A stretch of DNA of 64,000 nucleotides, from the NCBI GenBank assembly GCA_030710605.1, contig CP092880.1:13930454-13994453 (forward strand), given 5' to 3'. Under the pieces are notes generated by a model that was not told the DNA's origin, ran no database searches, and was given only the letters and a program-made list of their open reading frames with translations. The stretch is from Cordylochernes scorpioides. Lineage: Eukaryota > Arthropoda > Arachnida > Pseudoscorpiones > Chernetidae. The translations under genes were made by a program, and so were the position numbers. Of the stretch, positions 29,648 through 40,799 are shown in pieces. Every line of letters starts with the position of its first letter. The stretch's first letter is position 1.

Positions 29648-30062
29648 TATAATGCTGCTATGTTTATAGAACGATGTTTAACAAGTTTTATCGCAAATTT
29701 TTCTTTTTTACAGAACGAAAAATCGTATTTTAAAATTATTTTAAGTAGAAATAACGACTCTTCCTATCCTTAGAGATGAAGAATGAAAGGATGAATTGTG
29801 AAGAGTAATGATGAATGGAAAAATAAAAGCGTCCAGGGATGGGAATAATAAATTTACTTAGGGTAAATGTAAACCAATAGCTAACTACTCACCATGAATA
29901 CCATGGCCTATATCATGTGTGCTTGGGATAAATACACCCCAACTGTACATTCTAACTGCCGGTAGAGTTAAAATATATTTTGATAGATGGCGGTAACCAT
30001 CAGCAATATGTCTTCATATACTTTATGATCGTTTTGAAAATAGAGCAATCCATACTTAATTC
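29648..30062. other. No gene seen; partial SINE body at 29880-29950
   Basis: TAACTACTCACCATGAATACC matches part of the tRNA-derived SINE at 48.8 kb. Confidence 0.35.
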
Positions 30063-30330
30063 ATTAGATAATAAAAGGCATATATTGGATTTAATAAAAT
30101 ATTTATTTTGTCAATATTTCGGCTGGCTGAACGCCAACCTTTATCGAGGCATTACATTTTTGTATACACAAACTCAGCGCCGCATAGTGTGTGATATTAT
30201 AACACTATGCGGCGCTGAGTTTGTGTATAAAAAATGTAATGCTTCGATAAAGGTTGGCGTTCAGCCAGCCGAAATATTGGCAAAATAAATATTTTATTAA
30301 ATCCAATATATGCCTTTTATTATCTAATAC
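30063..30330. repeat. Near-perfect inverted repeat with PLE-type ends
   Basis: Arms of about 125 bases meet near 30193. Each carries GGCTGGCTGAACGCCAACC (or its inverse), a stem beside GAAATATTGG, and AATCCAATATATGCCTTTTA at the outside. These are PLE-type terminal sequences, joined head to head. Confidence 0.8.
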
Positions 30331-30409
30331 TTTATGATCTATTATCATCTTAATCTTACATTTTTCATTTTTGTGCATTATCAATGATTTTATTAATAAA
30401 ACGAAGATA

Positions 30410-30584
30410 CAGTAGAATCTCCATGAGAGGACACTCACATTAGAGGACACCTCTCTTAAAAGGACAGTTTTCATTTGTAAAATTACCGTTTTTACTATTT
30501 ATCAACTTTCCGGTAAGAAGACGCCTCTCCTTAAAAGACACTTTGACTCTGCAATTAGGTGTTCTTTACAGGGAGGTTCTACTG
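30410..30584. mobile_element. Pogo/Tigger-type MITE (175 bp)
   Basis: CAGTAGAATCTCC to GGAGGTTCTACTG between TA and TA. Confidence 0.8.
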
Positions 30585-30586
30585 TA

Positions 30587-31123
30587 TATCCATTTAAAAA
30601 CGCACGATTAAAAAAAATCCTATCGCAAAAAATAATATAATAATAATAAATCAATTTATATAATCACACAAAAATTTAAAAATAATAATATATATATTTT
30701 TCAATTTATTTTTAAAAAGAGCATTATTCATGAATAAATCTCCTGAAATCTAATTTCATTTTTATCAAAAAGAGAAAGTTTCCTATTTCCAGAGAGGAGG
30801 GGAAAAAAGAAGACGGAAGGAGATATTAAAATATCCAATGCAGACGACAATTTTAGCCATGTCATTATAATCTTTAATCAAAAGTGCTTAGTCATCGTGG
30901 AAGCTAATAACTCAGCGCCCTCTTTTTCCTCCATGTTGGACCAATCACTGGCGAAGGATTAAACCCGAGATAGGCTTACAATTTCCCCCCTCCAGGTTAC
31001 TTTTGCGATGGTCCCCTGGGGGGGAAAGTCCCTGCCTCCCCACTAGGTTGAGCTCTTTACTAGCTCTGGGAGTCTCTCTCCCTCTTTCTAATTACGTCTC
31101 TTAATTGATTGGATTAGATTAAT
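30587..31123. other. No gene seen
   Basis: AT-rich to 30890, then GC-rich with G and C runs (30985-31060). No recognisable gene. Confidence 0.35.
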
Positions 31124-31608
31124 TAATCTTGTGCTCTCTACTAATTATATAAAGCGATAACTTAATTATCAGAAGATCTTGTCAGGAATTTTCTGGTAAA
31201 AGCACTTCCTGTGGAAGTCTAAGGATTCTATTGTCGCCTGAGGTCTTGTGGAAGTTCTTGAAGCATATTGTCAACTACACTTTGAATCCTCATAAGCAGA
31301 GATCTATCTAGTTCTTCTGGTGTCGGCAAACTGCGGCTCGCGACCCACATGCGGCTCTTTGGATGTGAATCTGTGATTCTTTATATAGTTCCAAATATTA
31401 TTTATGCGAGTACTATTTATTGTTGGCAAGAAATATATTTGTGAAAACTTCGAAATTTTGTAATTTATAATTTTTGATTCTTCCGACTCAAAAGACTGCT
31501 GACCCCTGTCCTAAACCCATAGGTTTTTTGAAGGTAGTATTCCTATCCTCTCAGAATTCCTTTCTAAGGCAAGTTGATGTTTCAACTTCCAATCCTTCAA
31601 GATTTTCT
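31124..31608 (-). repeat. Right arm of the 490-bp inverted duplication
   Basis: Inverse of 28220-28706. Its hAT copy (31317-31508) has one flanking duplication (TCCTAAAC); the other side is lost by a short deletion. Confidence 0.8.
31317..31508. mobile_element. hAT-type MITE
   Basis: TGTCGGCAAACTGCGGCTCG to GCTGACCCCTG. It is the same insertion as at 28317, seen in the other arm. Confidence 0.7.
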
Positions 31609-32387
31609 TTTGCTGGTGACTGAAGAGACCTTGCTGTGTCCTGTCATCTCAAGGTCAGTAGAGCGGTGTTCCCAAGTATTGGTGATGTATCGTAATCTTG
31701 GGAAGAGTAATTTGGTGGTTTCCCCACATGGCAGAACTGCAGCCACATTATACCCATTCCTACGAATGGTTATTTAATCTGTAGGGAGATGTAAGCTTGA
31801 GTGATGCTGAAATACATTTTGTAGCGCTCATGTTCGTATTTTTGATCATACTAAAATCGGAATGGGCAAAAGGGTCTATCAGCGATCGGTATTGCTCCTG
31901 ACTTGGCCAAAGCCGACTCCATTAGGTTTATTCTCCCTTTGACCCCTCAAAGCCCTTAGTAACAATGCACCTGCCTCCACCGTCTATTTTCAGCTCACGC
32001 TGGGAATGATTCTAAAGGCAGGGGTCAGTCTTACTTCAATGCTGACTTATAGACAATTCTGTAGATATTCTAGAACTTTCTTGCCTACACCCCTAACCTC
32101 TTTAATTCCATAATCTGACTTGTAAGCCGCTTCCAATATTATTCCACTACGCCCGAGTAAAATGCACCCACACTATTCAATGAACGTCGACTTCGAAAAA
32201 CTATCGTTCAACGTCGTATTGAATTGAACTTTACTGAAAGGATTTATAAATCAATCGCCTCTCTAGGCGCGGCAAAATAACCTAATATAATATCACACAC
32301 ACACACAAAAGCCTTTATTAAGACACACAGGTCTTACAGAGGATTCTCCTTGGGGTTACAAAACGGAACCTAATATAATATCTATAT
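31609..32387. other. No gene seen
   Basis: Mixed composition with no clear frames. A (CA)n run lies at 32292-32307 beside a segment (AAAGCCTTTATTAAGACACA) that recurs loosely at 46880. Confidence 0.3.
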
Positions 32388-32640
32388 TGTTGCACCGGTT
32401 TGGCAGACTCTTCAATCTTGATTCTCTCCTCAGACGCGTCTTGTATCTTTCCAGAACGTGTCTCAACCATCCTATAAGGTTAAACCAGGCAATAATAAGA
32501 CAACTATATTTTTATGTAGCACCTAGAATATCTCTTTATTTATCACATCAAAGTTTAAAGCAGGTTGGGTATTCAGTGAATCAAAATACAAATTATTTTA
32601 TAGTACATAATATTTCATAATAATATTGTTTTATAGAAAT
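32388..32640 (-). mobile_element. LTR piece of the 12.1-kb gypsy family
   Basis: On the minus strand it contains AATAAA, then ATAGGATGGTTGAGACACG, and ends GGTGCAACA at 32388, the same end as 12422. Its left part is too diverged to place. Confidence 0.6.
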
Positions 32641-33729
32641 AAATAAATCAGGATCACAGGATGACAGCCATTGATCGAGTCTAAACGATGTGTTACTCGT
32701 TCTTTCTGGAAAAGAGATAAAGTTAACTTGTCACATTGTGGAATTTCCGAAAAAATGTCTTGATAGTTCTCGACTCTACGTTCTTCTTAAAAAGCGTGAA
32801 ACCATAAGGCGATTTAAAATAAACCTTTAGCCTTATGATTTCGCGCTTTTTAAGAATTTGCTTCAGGTGATTATATAATCGAAGGTACGTTTTTCTGCTC
32901 TCTTCTTCAATGCCATTGACTCTTTACCAGTCCAAACAGTTAGGTGAAAGTATATTCTGTTCCTATTCCTTCCTTCTTCACATTTTTCCAGGGACAACTA
33001 CCTTACGGTGTCCATCGTACAAGGGAATAGAGCTGTTTCACCTTTCTTTCGCTGTATCATAAATATGAATTTTTCTGTTTTTCTTTGTCACAAGTTATTC
33101 ACAAATATTCGCATAAAAACATTATAGAATAGTTAAAATTTCCCTAACAACTCTGATATTTTTAAAAATATGATATAGATAAGCTTTTAAATAAAAACTA
33201 GGAATCGTCGTTTGCGATAAGATGGGGGCAAAATGAATTACTTTTCACTTGAGAAGAGGGATGATTGTTTGTATGTGTCTAAACGTAGAGGGAATGATTG
33301 AAAATAAATAATTTGTTGATGGGACAGTCAAAATGGCATCTTCAACCAACAAACACGGCTTCCACAATGAAACAACTGGTTACTAGGTCCAATCTGTAGA
33401 CAGACCGCGCGCGTCTGAATCCAAAATAGCATTAAAACAGAAATGCCTCATTGTATTGGTTCTTGAACAAGTCTAACACTATGGGTAAGATCGGCAAACC
33501 AAATGGGACTCTTATTATTATTTCAATTCAATGAGTTTTCTAAAGCTGGTGCATCTCTTCAATCCGGATATTCAATCGCTCTTTAACCATAGGCTGATGT
33601 TGCTTTGATGGTTCATACATTGAGAATTTCCATAGGAATATTCATGCGGTGGTTTTTGCCCTTGCATTCCGCCTCCATATACCATTGACATAATAGAAAG
33701 TTTTAAAAAAATCAATAAGCATCCCAGGG
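32641..33729. other. No gene seen
   Basis: AT-rich. A short inverted pair (GCGTGAAACCATAAGGCGATTT near 32800 against the inverse at 32830-32855) is present. No gene supported. Confidence 0.35.
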
Positions 33730-33871
33730 CTAGGTTTCATTTTTAACTTTTTTTTATTTCTCAAGCTTCCTCAAGCTATACCCTTCAACAGTATACCTAG
33801 AAGTACCACTTCCAGCAAGGGTATGTTGGCCCCAAATCTTGAGAAATAAACAAGTTAAAAAGGAAACCTAG
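33730..33871. repeat. Inverted repeat with PLE motif
   Basis: Arms CTAGGTTTC...ATTTCTCAAG (33730-33765) and CTTGAGAAATAAAC...GGAAACCTAG (33838-33871). Inside, the minus strand has CTGTTGAAGGG, the PLE-type motif. Confidence 0.65.
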
Positions 33872-34119
33872 ACTTGACTGCTTATTGATTTTGCTAAATT
33901 GTAAAAGGCAAGGATAAATATGTATTATAATAGTAAGTTCACCGTCTTCAGGAGCCGTTTCCAACTTCAAGATCAGCTGAGTGACTTCCTTCATATTAAG
34001 ATGGAGTTGGAGACGTATCCCTAGGATTCTGAAATCTTGAAAATACAAAGGACAAGCTGCTTGTTATCTATTGGCTTTTGTTTAAATAATCCAAAGTTGG
34101 TGTAAGGCACACATTCACC

Positions 34120-34344
34120 AACTTCACGTCAAATCGTCAACATGGATTTAGAAGATCAAGATCTACCATCTCTGCGTTAAATGAAATTGTCAAAATAGCT
34201 CTAGAACATAAAAACAAAGAATATACAGCTATAATCGCAGTTGATATAAGTGGAGCGTTCGACAATGCATGGTGGCCGATGGTGCTGAAAAGACTAGATG
34301 AGGACAACGTTCAAGCTTCAATAATAAAACTACTACAGTCTTAA
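34120..34344 (+). pseudogene. LINE reverse transcriptase fragment
   Basis: An open frame to TAA 34342 reads NRQHGFRRSRSTISALNEI, then TAIIAVDISGAFDNAWWPMV. This covers the reverse transcriptase part with QxGFRxxRST and the first catalytic Asp in AVDISGAFD, as in R1/I-type LINEs. The YADD half is missing. Confidence 0.8.
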
Positions 34345-34423
34345 AAAAAAAAAAACTTCACGTTCTGAACTGGGTTGACAAACAAGTGTACATTGTCAAA
34401 TGATTTAAATCTCCTGTCCATAA

Positions 34424-34708
34424 ATTAAATAATTAAAAAGGTTTCTGGAGAATTATTAATTTATTTTTTATTTTATTAAAGCAGTCTCAAGCTTCCAGGT
34501 ATCTCTGCCCTTCAACAGAAGAACATAAATAAACGGAATAAAACGTAGCCTCTGATGCCAAACTGTTGGCATTTGGCATCAGGCGGCATTTTATTCATTT
34601 ATATATGTTCTCCTGTTGAAGAACAGAGATACCTGGAAGCTTGAGACTGCTTTAATAAAATAAAAATAAATAAATAAAAATCTCCAGAAACCTTTTTAAT
34701 TATTTAAC
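34424..34708. repeat. Large inverted repeat with PLE motif
   Basis: AAAGGTTTCTGGAGA...AAGCAGTCTCAAGCTTCCAG on the left is repeated inverted on the right. The centre (34535-34590) has TGATGCCAAA...TTTGGCATCA. Both arms hold CTGTTGAAG and GGAAGCTTGAG. Confidence 0.8.
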
Positions 34709-34853
34709 GTGCACACATTGTATTAAAGCACTTTTAAAGGAAGAGGTGTCACATTAATACCATTCTCCCGCAATCTTACGTTATATGAGACCCTTGTTCG
34801 TTTAAGTACGTGAATATAATCGAAAATTGTATAATCAAAAACGCATATTGTAA

Positions 34854-35131
34854 ATACACCTATCCCCCGATTTACACGGTAGATACGTTCCTGAGAAAAA
34901 CGTGTAAATCGGGGGATAGGTGTACACAGAAATAAAAATAAAATGCATTGACAGGTTAAAATATGTAGTCAGCACATAAGCTCGGGATTCCTCGTGAGAT
35001 GTGTACACAGCGCATGTGTTCAATCACAGTAGCATTTAGTATAGTGCGATAAAAACAAAACTTATTTGGAAAACCGTGTAAAAGCAAAAACGTGTAAAAC
35101 AAGTACCGTGTAAATCGGGGGATAGGTGTAC
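34854..35131. repeat. Repeat with three copies of CCTATCCCCCGATTTACACG
   Basis: Left arm at 34859-34878, inverted copies at 34901-34920 and 35107-35126. The first two form a hairpin. Confidence 0.7.
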
Positions 35132-35335
35132 TTAATTAAGTATTACGAAAAAAGTTTCTTTTATAATATATTATCATTAGCAAGCTTTCGAGAGACATAA
35201 CTCTTCTACAAGCGTTTCTTCCAAATATATATTTGGAAATGCCTGTTGAAGGGCCCTTTAACTAGAAAGCTTGTCAATGATGATATAAAATGTAAGAAAC
35301 TTTTTTTTTTTTCGGAATACTTAATTAAGTATTTA
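35129..35335. repeat. Inverted repeat with PLE motif
   Basis: ACTTAATTAAGTATTACGAA at the left and its inverse at the right. AGCAAGCTTTCGAGAG at 35181 and the opposite-strand TGTTGAAGGG...GAAAGCTTG at 35253-35285 are the PLE motif in both orientations. Confidence 0.7.
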
Positions 35336-35392
35336 CAATATTTTCTACAATTCCCAACGCGATGAAAAACGCATATGTATTCATAAAAGGAT

Positions 35393-35744
35393 CTCCTTCT
35401 TCTTCTTTCTTATCTCCACTCAATCATATCAGGGTATCAAGCTTTGACAAGCATCATGACTGGGTGAAGTAGAATGCGTTTGCCTTTGTCATTAAGACTG
35501 GGAGCACTACTCAGTGGCAGGCCGACTTAGCTCCAAAAGAAATGGCCGCCTCTGACATGAGAAACAGACGCCATGTGCAGCCGCTCCTAACATGGAGTAC
35601 AAACGCTGCTCATCCTGTATCCCTGGATTAGGAGCCCCTAAGGGTACTATCAGCCTGGCCAGCTGAGCCCAGGTTTTTACAGAGCTTGTTACTGCTCCCC
35701 CTCCTCCTTTTTCATCCGGGCTTGGGACCGGCAAAGGCGGAGTT
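35393..35744 (-). mobile_element. Retroposon, copy 1, with 10-bp target duplication
   Basis: It is flanked by ATAAAAGGAT at 35383-35392 and 35745-35754. The minus strand begins AACTCCGCCTTTGCCGGTCC, GC-rich, and ends in a GAAGAAGAAGG tail, so the tail side is on the left. It is similar to 44804-45154. The 10-14-bp duplications point to LINE-type target-primed insertion. The 89-codon frame on the minus strand is shared in part by the other copy, but has no known domain. Confidence 0.7.
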
Positions 35745-35814
35745 ATAAAAGGATACTTTGATGGTTTTACTAACAAGCAGCTTAGAATAATGGAATAAGT
35801 ACTGTTTCTTTATT

Positions 35815-36125
35815 AATTTTTATTAACTCTAGTACACGTCGTACAAGCCATGATAATCATGGTGGGTAGTTAGCGATTGCTTTTACTGTAAGTACACCAC
35901 ATGTCTACATATGTTAAAAGCCGTTCGACTTTGCAGTTACACATGTTACAGAGCTCCGTTTGGTTACTTGCACTCGCTGGTGGGGTTGAACTTTTGCAAG
36001 AATCCGGAGTCATTTGAACTTTTTTTTTATTAGAAGAAAAAAATATGCCCAATGCGGGATTCGACCCGGGTCGTACCGGTCGTAAGCCAACGGTTTAGAT
36101 CATCCTTCCATCGACCCCGGGCTGT
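35815..36125 (-). mobile_element. tRNA-derived SINE, copy 1
   Basis: On the minus strand a tRNA-like head (GATGGAAGGATGATCTAAAC to GGTCGAATCCCGCATTGGG, with a B box) is followed by a body matching 48620-48840 (CACTCGCTGG, CATGTGGTGTACTTACAG, CCATGATTATCATGG). Confidence 0.7.
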
Positions 36126-36317
36126 TTCTTAAATTGTGAGAATTATAGAGAAATCAAATTTAAGATATAGGATGTCCCTTAGAGTTCGTCATTGCTCTCG
36201 GCTTCAGAGACAAACATGGACTGCTTGCCATCTTATTAACATAACAAGTGATTGATTTACCAGATTCTCTTCAATTCATTGGTCGATCTTTGTCTGTGTG
36301 CAACACACCAGTTCTAC

Positions 36318-36530
36318 TGACAAATGTTAACTATTACGGGATAACATACAAAGTGCAATTTACTAGGGATTAAAGTGATAGTAACTTAACACACAGAAAA
36401 GCGTACATAAAAGAGTACAACAGCAACAAAAAGGGGCGTAAATAAAAATTCACGGATTGTTATACGTATATTAAAAACAGTTCTTCTATTTTATTGTAGC
36501 GTTGATAGGGAGCGGGTTACATAGGTATGC
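36318..36530 (-). mobile_element. Family T LTR fragment
   Basis: It starts TGACAAATGTTAACTATTAC and runs to GCGTTGATAGGGAGCGGG, after which the LTR is lost. Confidence 0.75.
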
Positions 36531-36639
36531 TTTGTCGTTGAGGGAGGATTTTACCTAACTGTATATAGTATAGATAAAGAATTCTTCCTGAATTGAAATT
36601 AGACGAAAAACATGGTGAAGGAAGACGAGTTTCTTTTAT

Positions 36640-36695
36640 TGATGCATAGGTGCAAGCTTTCGGGTAAAAACCCTTCAACAGGCGAGCAATGAAGC
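36640..36695 (-). ncRNA. PLE hammerhead-like motif
   Basis: The minus strand reads CTGTTGAA, GGGT, TTTT, ACCC, GAAA, GCTTGC. It has the order of a hammerhead core with stem II GGGT/ACCC, but position 6 of CUGANGA is U. Small hammerhead variants with a palindromic stem III are described from Penelope-like elements; whether this one cleaves is unknown. Confidence 0.35.
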
Positions 36696-36739
36696 GCGAC
36701 TTATAGTATGATTTGTATGATGTCAATAATTTTTTTTTT

Positions 36740-37029
36740 TTTTTTGAATATTAAAATCTCTCTCTCTGGCTTGACCATGTGAGCGACCTAGGTTCTATCC
36801 TGGAAAGTTAGCGTACTCCGGGTAGTTGACATTCGGTGCTTCAGGAGTGAACCCGGGTTATCTTCTCTTATGACTTTGGACCTTAAATCTGGAGCTCGGT
36901 GAGTCCTCGCCCGTTTTATATGAGAGACATTCACATTTGAAATAATTTTATTGGCAATTAGTCAATTTTTACAAAACACAAAAACAAAAAACGATAATAA
37001 TGAATAAATGATGAGAATTTACAATGATT
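36740..37029. other. No gene seen
   Basis: A segment resembling a non-LTR or LTR leader at 36770-36910; nothing identifiable. Confidence 0.3.
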
Positions 37030-37310
37030 TTATGAGCTAGGGAGACTCCACCATCTTGATAAGGTCCTCCTCCAGACAAGGAGGGGGTCTTCTTGGACTC
37101 CTTTCATCTCCAGGCCCAGGAAGTGCTTGTAGATGCGGGTCTTGGCAGATGCGAGGATGGCCAAGGCGTCGTCCTCCAGGTCATGCCCGAAGATCCAGCT
37201 CTACAGGTCAGGGGGCCGCTGGATGATGATGAAGGCCTCCAAGATGACTGGCCTGATCCACCTACAGGACCAGTAGCGGTGGGCCAGTGACAGGTCTCCG
37301 GACCCACAGG
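37030..37310 (-). pseudogene. LINE ORF2 C-terminal end, copy 1
   Basis: Broken frames read CGSGDLSLAHRYWSCRWIRP, IIQRPPDL, FGHDLEDDALAILASAKTRI and WRRTLSRWWSL. The C-x2-C...HRYWSC pattern is the zinc-knuckle end of LINE reverse transcriptase proteins. It is GC-rich, like the gag-like gene at 14.8 kb, so the two may be from the same LINE family. Confidence 0.65.
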
Positions 37311-37399
37311 CGATGCAAAGAGAGAGAGAGAGATTGATATTGAAACTGATTTATCACAATTCCCATATAAGGTTATATAAGGTTAAATACAATATATAT

Positions 37400-37640
37400 A
37401 TACAAGGTCTTTATTGGTGTCGCCCACCGCGGGAAAGACTCCACCACCGATGGACCACCAGAATTCTTTCCCACAGAATGGGCAGGTCGATAAGATGACT
37501 GGTGTTACCCAACTCAAGACCAAGATGGTACTTGTAGATGGTAGCCTTCGCCACACTTGTTATTGCCTCGGGATGGAGGCTGACGCCGAACAGCTAGGCC
37601 TGCGGATCCAGGGGCAAGTCACAGGAATTGAACACAGAGA
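37400..37640 (-). pseudogene. LINE ORF2 C-terminal end, copy 2
   Basis: It reads SVAKATIYKYHLGLELGNTS, then LPILWERILVVHRWWSL, matching copy 1, and ends with CACCAATAAAGACC. Confidence 0.65.
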
Positions 37641-38339
37641 GAGAATTGAGTGTTATAACAGATTATTTTACCCAAAAAAAAAAGGAAGAGAATATTACAA
37701 CTAGCTTCTACTACCTGGTATGTAGGACTTTCCATCATATGACATGTATCACATATTCTAACTGTTTCCTAACATCGTCAGGATTTATTTGCAGAAAAGC
37801 TTTGTGCTTGATCAATTTGTTTATTAATTTATACGTATTAACATAAAGGTTAGCCCTCTCCCATAAAAATAGTGCGAAAACAACGCGCCATCTATTGACC
37901 GTCTCTGCAAACTAGAAGATCGGTAACAAAGATATAACACCTGCTTGTGCAAATAAAGAACGTCTATCTGGGACCATGTCAACGACTCGAGTCTGCTAGT
38001 TTTGTGAGACGATGAATAAATGACGCACAAAGTATGTATGTTTATTACGAAAGAGGTGACCATTTCTATCAATACACTGATAGACAAAACTTTAAGAATT
38101 GGATAGTATTTGATATCGCCAGTCTTCTTCTTCTTCTTTTTTTTTTTTTTTTTATGAATCAGAAGCAATTTTGTTCACACTTGGTTATCTCGTGTGTCTT
38201 CAATAAAGGTCACTGTGTATCAAATATCTTTAAGAGGTATTGTCTGAATTCCGATATACAGTTTAAGGGTGTGTTAAGCTTTAATTACTTTTTTTGTTTC
38301 GTGTTTTATGCGCGCAATTGCACCACATTTTAACAGATT
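37641..38339. other. No gene seen; repeat piece at 38160-38260
   Basis: TTGTTCACACTTGGTTATCT...TTCAATAAAGGTCACTG recurs (some inverted) at 39795, 48995 and 55935, each time next to the 76-bp type sequence. Confidence 0.5.
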
Positions 38340-38400
38340 GAACTCGAAAAACTTCTGAGAAGGTTCAAAAACTGATAAGCCATGTTCCTCTTCTGATTTT
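38340..38400 (+). repeat. Decayed copy of the hammerhead-bearing repeat
   Basis: CTCGAAAAACTTCTGAGAAG...CTGATAAGCC keeps the order GAAA, outer helix, CUGAUAA, GCC, with many changes. Confidence 0.5.
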
Positions 38401-38576
38401 TTTTTATCACAGTTGGGTCTGTAAAATATTTATACATGATTACTATTAAATTTTTTCATTTCAACACGTTATTAGTAATGTAATAAAAAATAAATCAAAT
38501 GATGATATTTGAAATGTAATAAATATTTTTAGTAAGTAGACAAAAAGCACTGATGCAATAATAGCTTGACGAAAAG

Positions 38577-39815
38577 CTTGATACACTCATGGACAAAACT
38601 TAAGGAAGTTGTACCTTTTAGCATGTATATCGGGATTAAGACAATAATTCTGATTGATACACTCATGGGCAAAACTTAAGGAAGTTGTACCTTTTAGCAT
38701 GTATATCGGGATCCAGATAATAACTCTGGAAGATCCACTCATGGACAAAACTTAAGGAAGTTGTACGTTTTAGCATGTTTTCAAGTTTCTATTGTTTATT
38801 TTTTCCCCATGAGTTTATTATTTTTATAGATGAAAATTCAGAGAAAATAATTGAAGATTGTGAAAAAAAAAAGGCGAAATTTTGGTTGTCATGTCTTTGT
38901 GAAATACATACACAGCCAAATACTAACATGAGATTTTGTCAAATAGTGGAGAAAACGCACGTCTTGTAATATTTGTGAGAATAAAATTTTCACAATAAAA
39001 GTAACACCAATTCCATAGTTCCCATAATATCCCATCACTTAGAATGAACCTTCTACACACATGGACACACATGGACACACATTTTACCATGTATATCGGA
39101 ACTCAGACAATAACTCTGAAAGATACACTCATGGACAAAACTTAAGCAAGTTGTACCTTTTACCATGTATATCGGGACTCAGACAATAACTCTGAAAGAT
39201 ACACTCATGGACAAAACTTAAGCAAGTTGTACCTTTTACCATGTATATCGGGACTCAGACAATAACTCTGAAAGATACACTCATGGACAAAACTTAAGCA
39301 AGTTGTACCTTTTACCATGTATATTGGGACTCAGACAATAACTCTGAAAGATACACTCATGGACAAAACTTAAGCAAGTTGTACCTTTTACCATGTATAT
39401 CGGGACTCAGACAATAACTCTGAAAGATACACTCATGGACAAAACTTAAGCAAGTTGTACCTTTTACCATGTATATCGGGATTCAGACAATAACTCTGAT
39501 TGATACACTCATGGGCAAAACTTAAGGATGTTGTACCTTTTACCATGTATATCGGGACTCAGACAATAACTCTGAAAGATACACTCATGGACAAAACTTA
39601 AGGAAGTTGTACCTTTTAGCATGTATATTGGGACTCAGACAATAACTCTGAAAGATACACTCATGGACAAAACTTGAGGAAGTTGTACCTTTTAGCATGT
39701 ATATCGGGATTGAGACAATAATTCTGATTGATACACTCATGGACAAAACTTAAGGAAGTTGTACCTTTTAGCATGTATATCAGGATTCAGACAATAACTC
39801 TGAAAGTTATTACAG
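38577..39815 (+). repeat. 76-bp tandem array built from a Tc1-like end
   Basis: The unit is GATACACTCATGGACAAAAC, TTAAGCAAGTTGTACCTTTT, ACCATGTATATCGGGACTC, AGACAATAACTCTGAA. About 3 units stand before, and 10 after, an unrelated insert (38775-39085). TACACTCATGGACAAAACTT looks like a Tc1-type terminal repeat. An inverted end (GTTTTGTCCATGAGTGT) closes the region at 39920. Confidence 0.85.
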
Positions 39816-40142
39816 TGACCTTTATTGAAGATACACGAGATAACCAAGTGTGAGAAAAACTTCCTCTGTCTCCTTCAAAAAAGCAGACAACCGGAAACAT
39901 CAAAATATGAAACTTTTAAAGTTTTGTCCATGAGTGTAATACACAGGGTATATGGACAGAATAAATAAACAATTCAGGCGTTTTATACTTCTTTGTAACC
40001 CAATAGTAGTACCAAACTGGTAATTTAGCTAACCCGTTGGGAAGGTGCTGATAAAAGCCTTCCCAATATATTTTACCTTACTTTTGTAATTATAGTAATT
40101 CGTCTGATTTATATTTTTAATAAGAACAACAAATGACTTGAT

Positions 40143-40461
40143 AGTGGACATTGCTGCTGCTGTGATAGAGATGCATGGAGACATCTGAGGCTCTTCATTG
40201 GGCACGACAACAACCACAGAAAATTGACATGGACTCAAAACAGCAGCTTTACACACCCAAGATAGAGGACATTGCTGCTGCTGTGATAGAGATGCATGGA
40301 GACATCTGAGGCTCTTCATTGGGCACGACAACAACCACAGAAAATTGACATGGACTCAAAACAGCAGCTTTACACACCCAAGATAGAGGACATTGCTGCT
40401 GCTGTGATAGAGATGCATGGAGACATCTGAGGTTCTTCATTGGACAAGACAGCAACAACAA
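40143..40461. repeat. 121-bp tandem repeat, about 2.6 units
   Basis: GGACATTGCTGCTGCTGTGA recurs at 40145, 40266 and 40387 with identical sequence between. Overlapping minus-strand frames are products of the repetition. Confidence 0.85.
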
Positions 40462-40799
40462 ATGGCTTCATATTTAAACCACGGACGATATTTGAAAATT
40501 ACTATATATCAAGTCCTACATAGCTAATCTTAATTTCCTAAAATTTCTACAAATTTGTAAAATTTTAAAAACCGATTTTTTTTCAGTAAATATTTTTTTT
40601 AATTTCAGCTTTGTCACATCTTCGATTTATCAATTGGAATTATCTTTTAAATGAATTTGAGTAGAACACACTACAGCTTACAGCCATTTTGTCTTTAGAC
40701 TTTTATGTCTACACTTTTTATCACCACACTTATCCCTATATATACACCTTTGATCTCAACATTTTTATATCTACACTTTTTTATAAGTACACTTTATTC
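40462..40799. other. No gene seen
   Basis: AT-rich, with short ACACTTTTTAT-type repeats (40710-40790) like those at 44230-44500. Confidence 0.35.

Noticed and set aside
37093..37307. Plus- and minus-strand frames of 65-67 codons in GC-rich sequence
   Set aside because: The true signal is a broken LINE ORF2 end in another minus-strand frame.
40029..40461. Minus-strand frames of 101 and 70 codons with QQQQ and VVVV runs
   Set aside because: Both are reading-frame by-products of the 121-bp tandem repeat.
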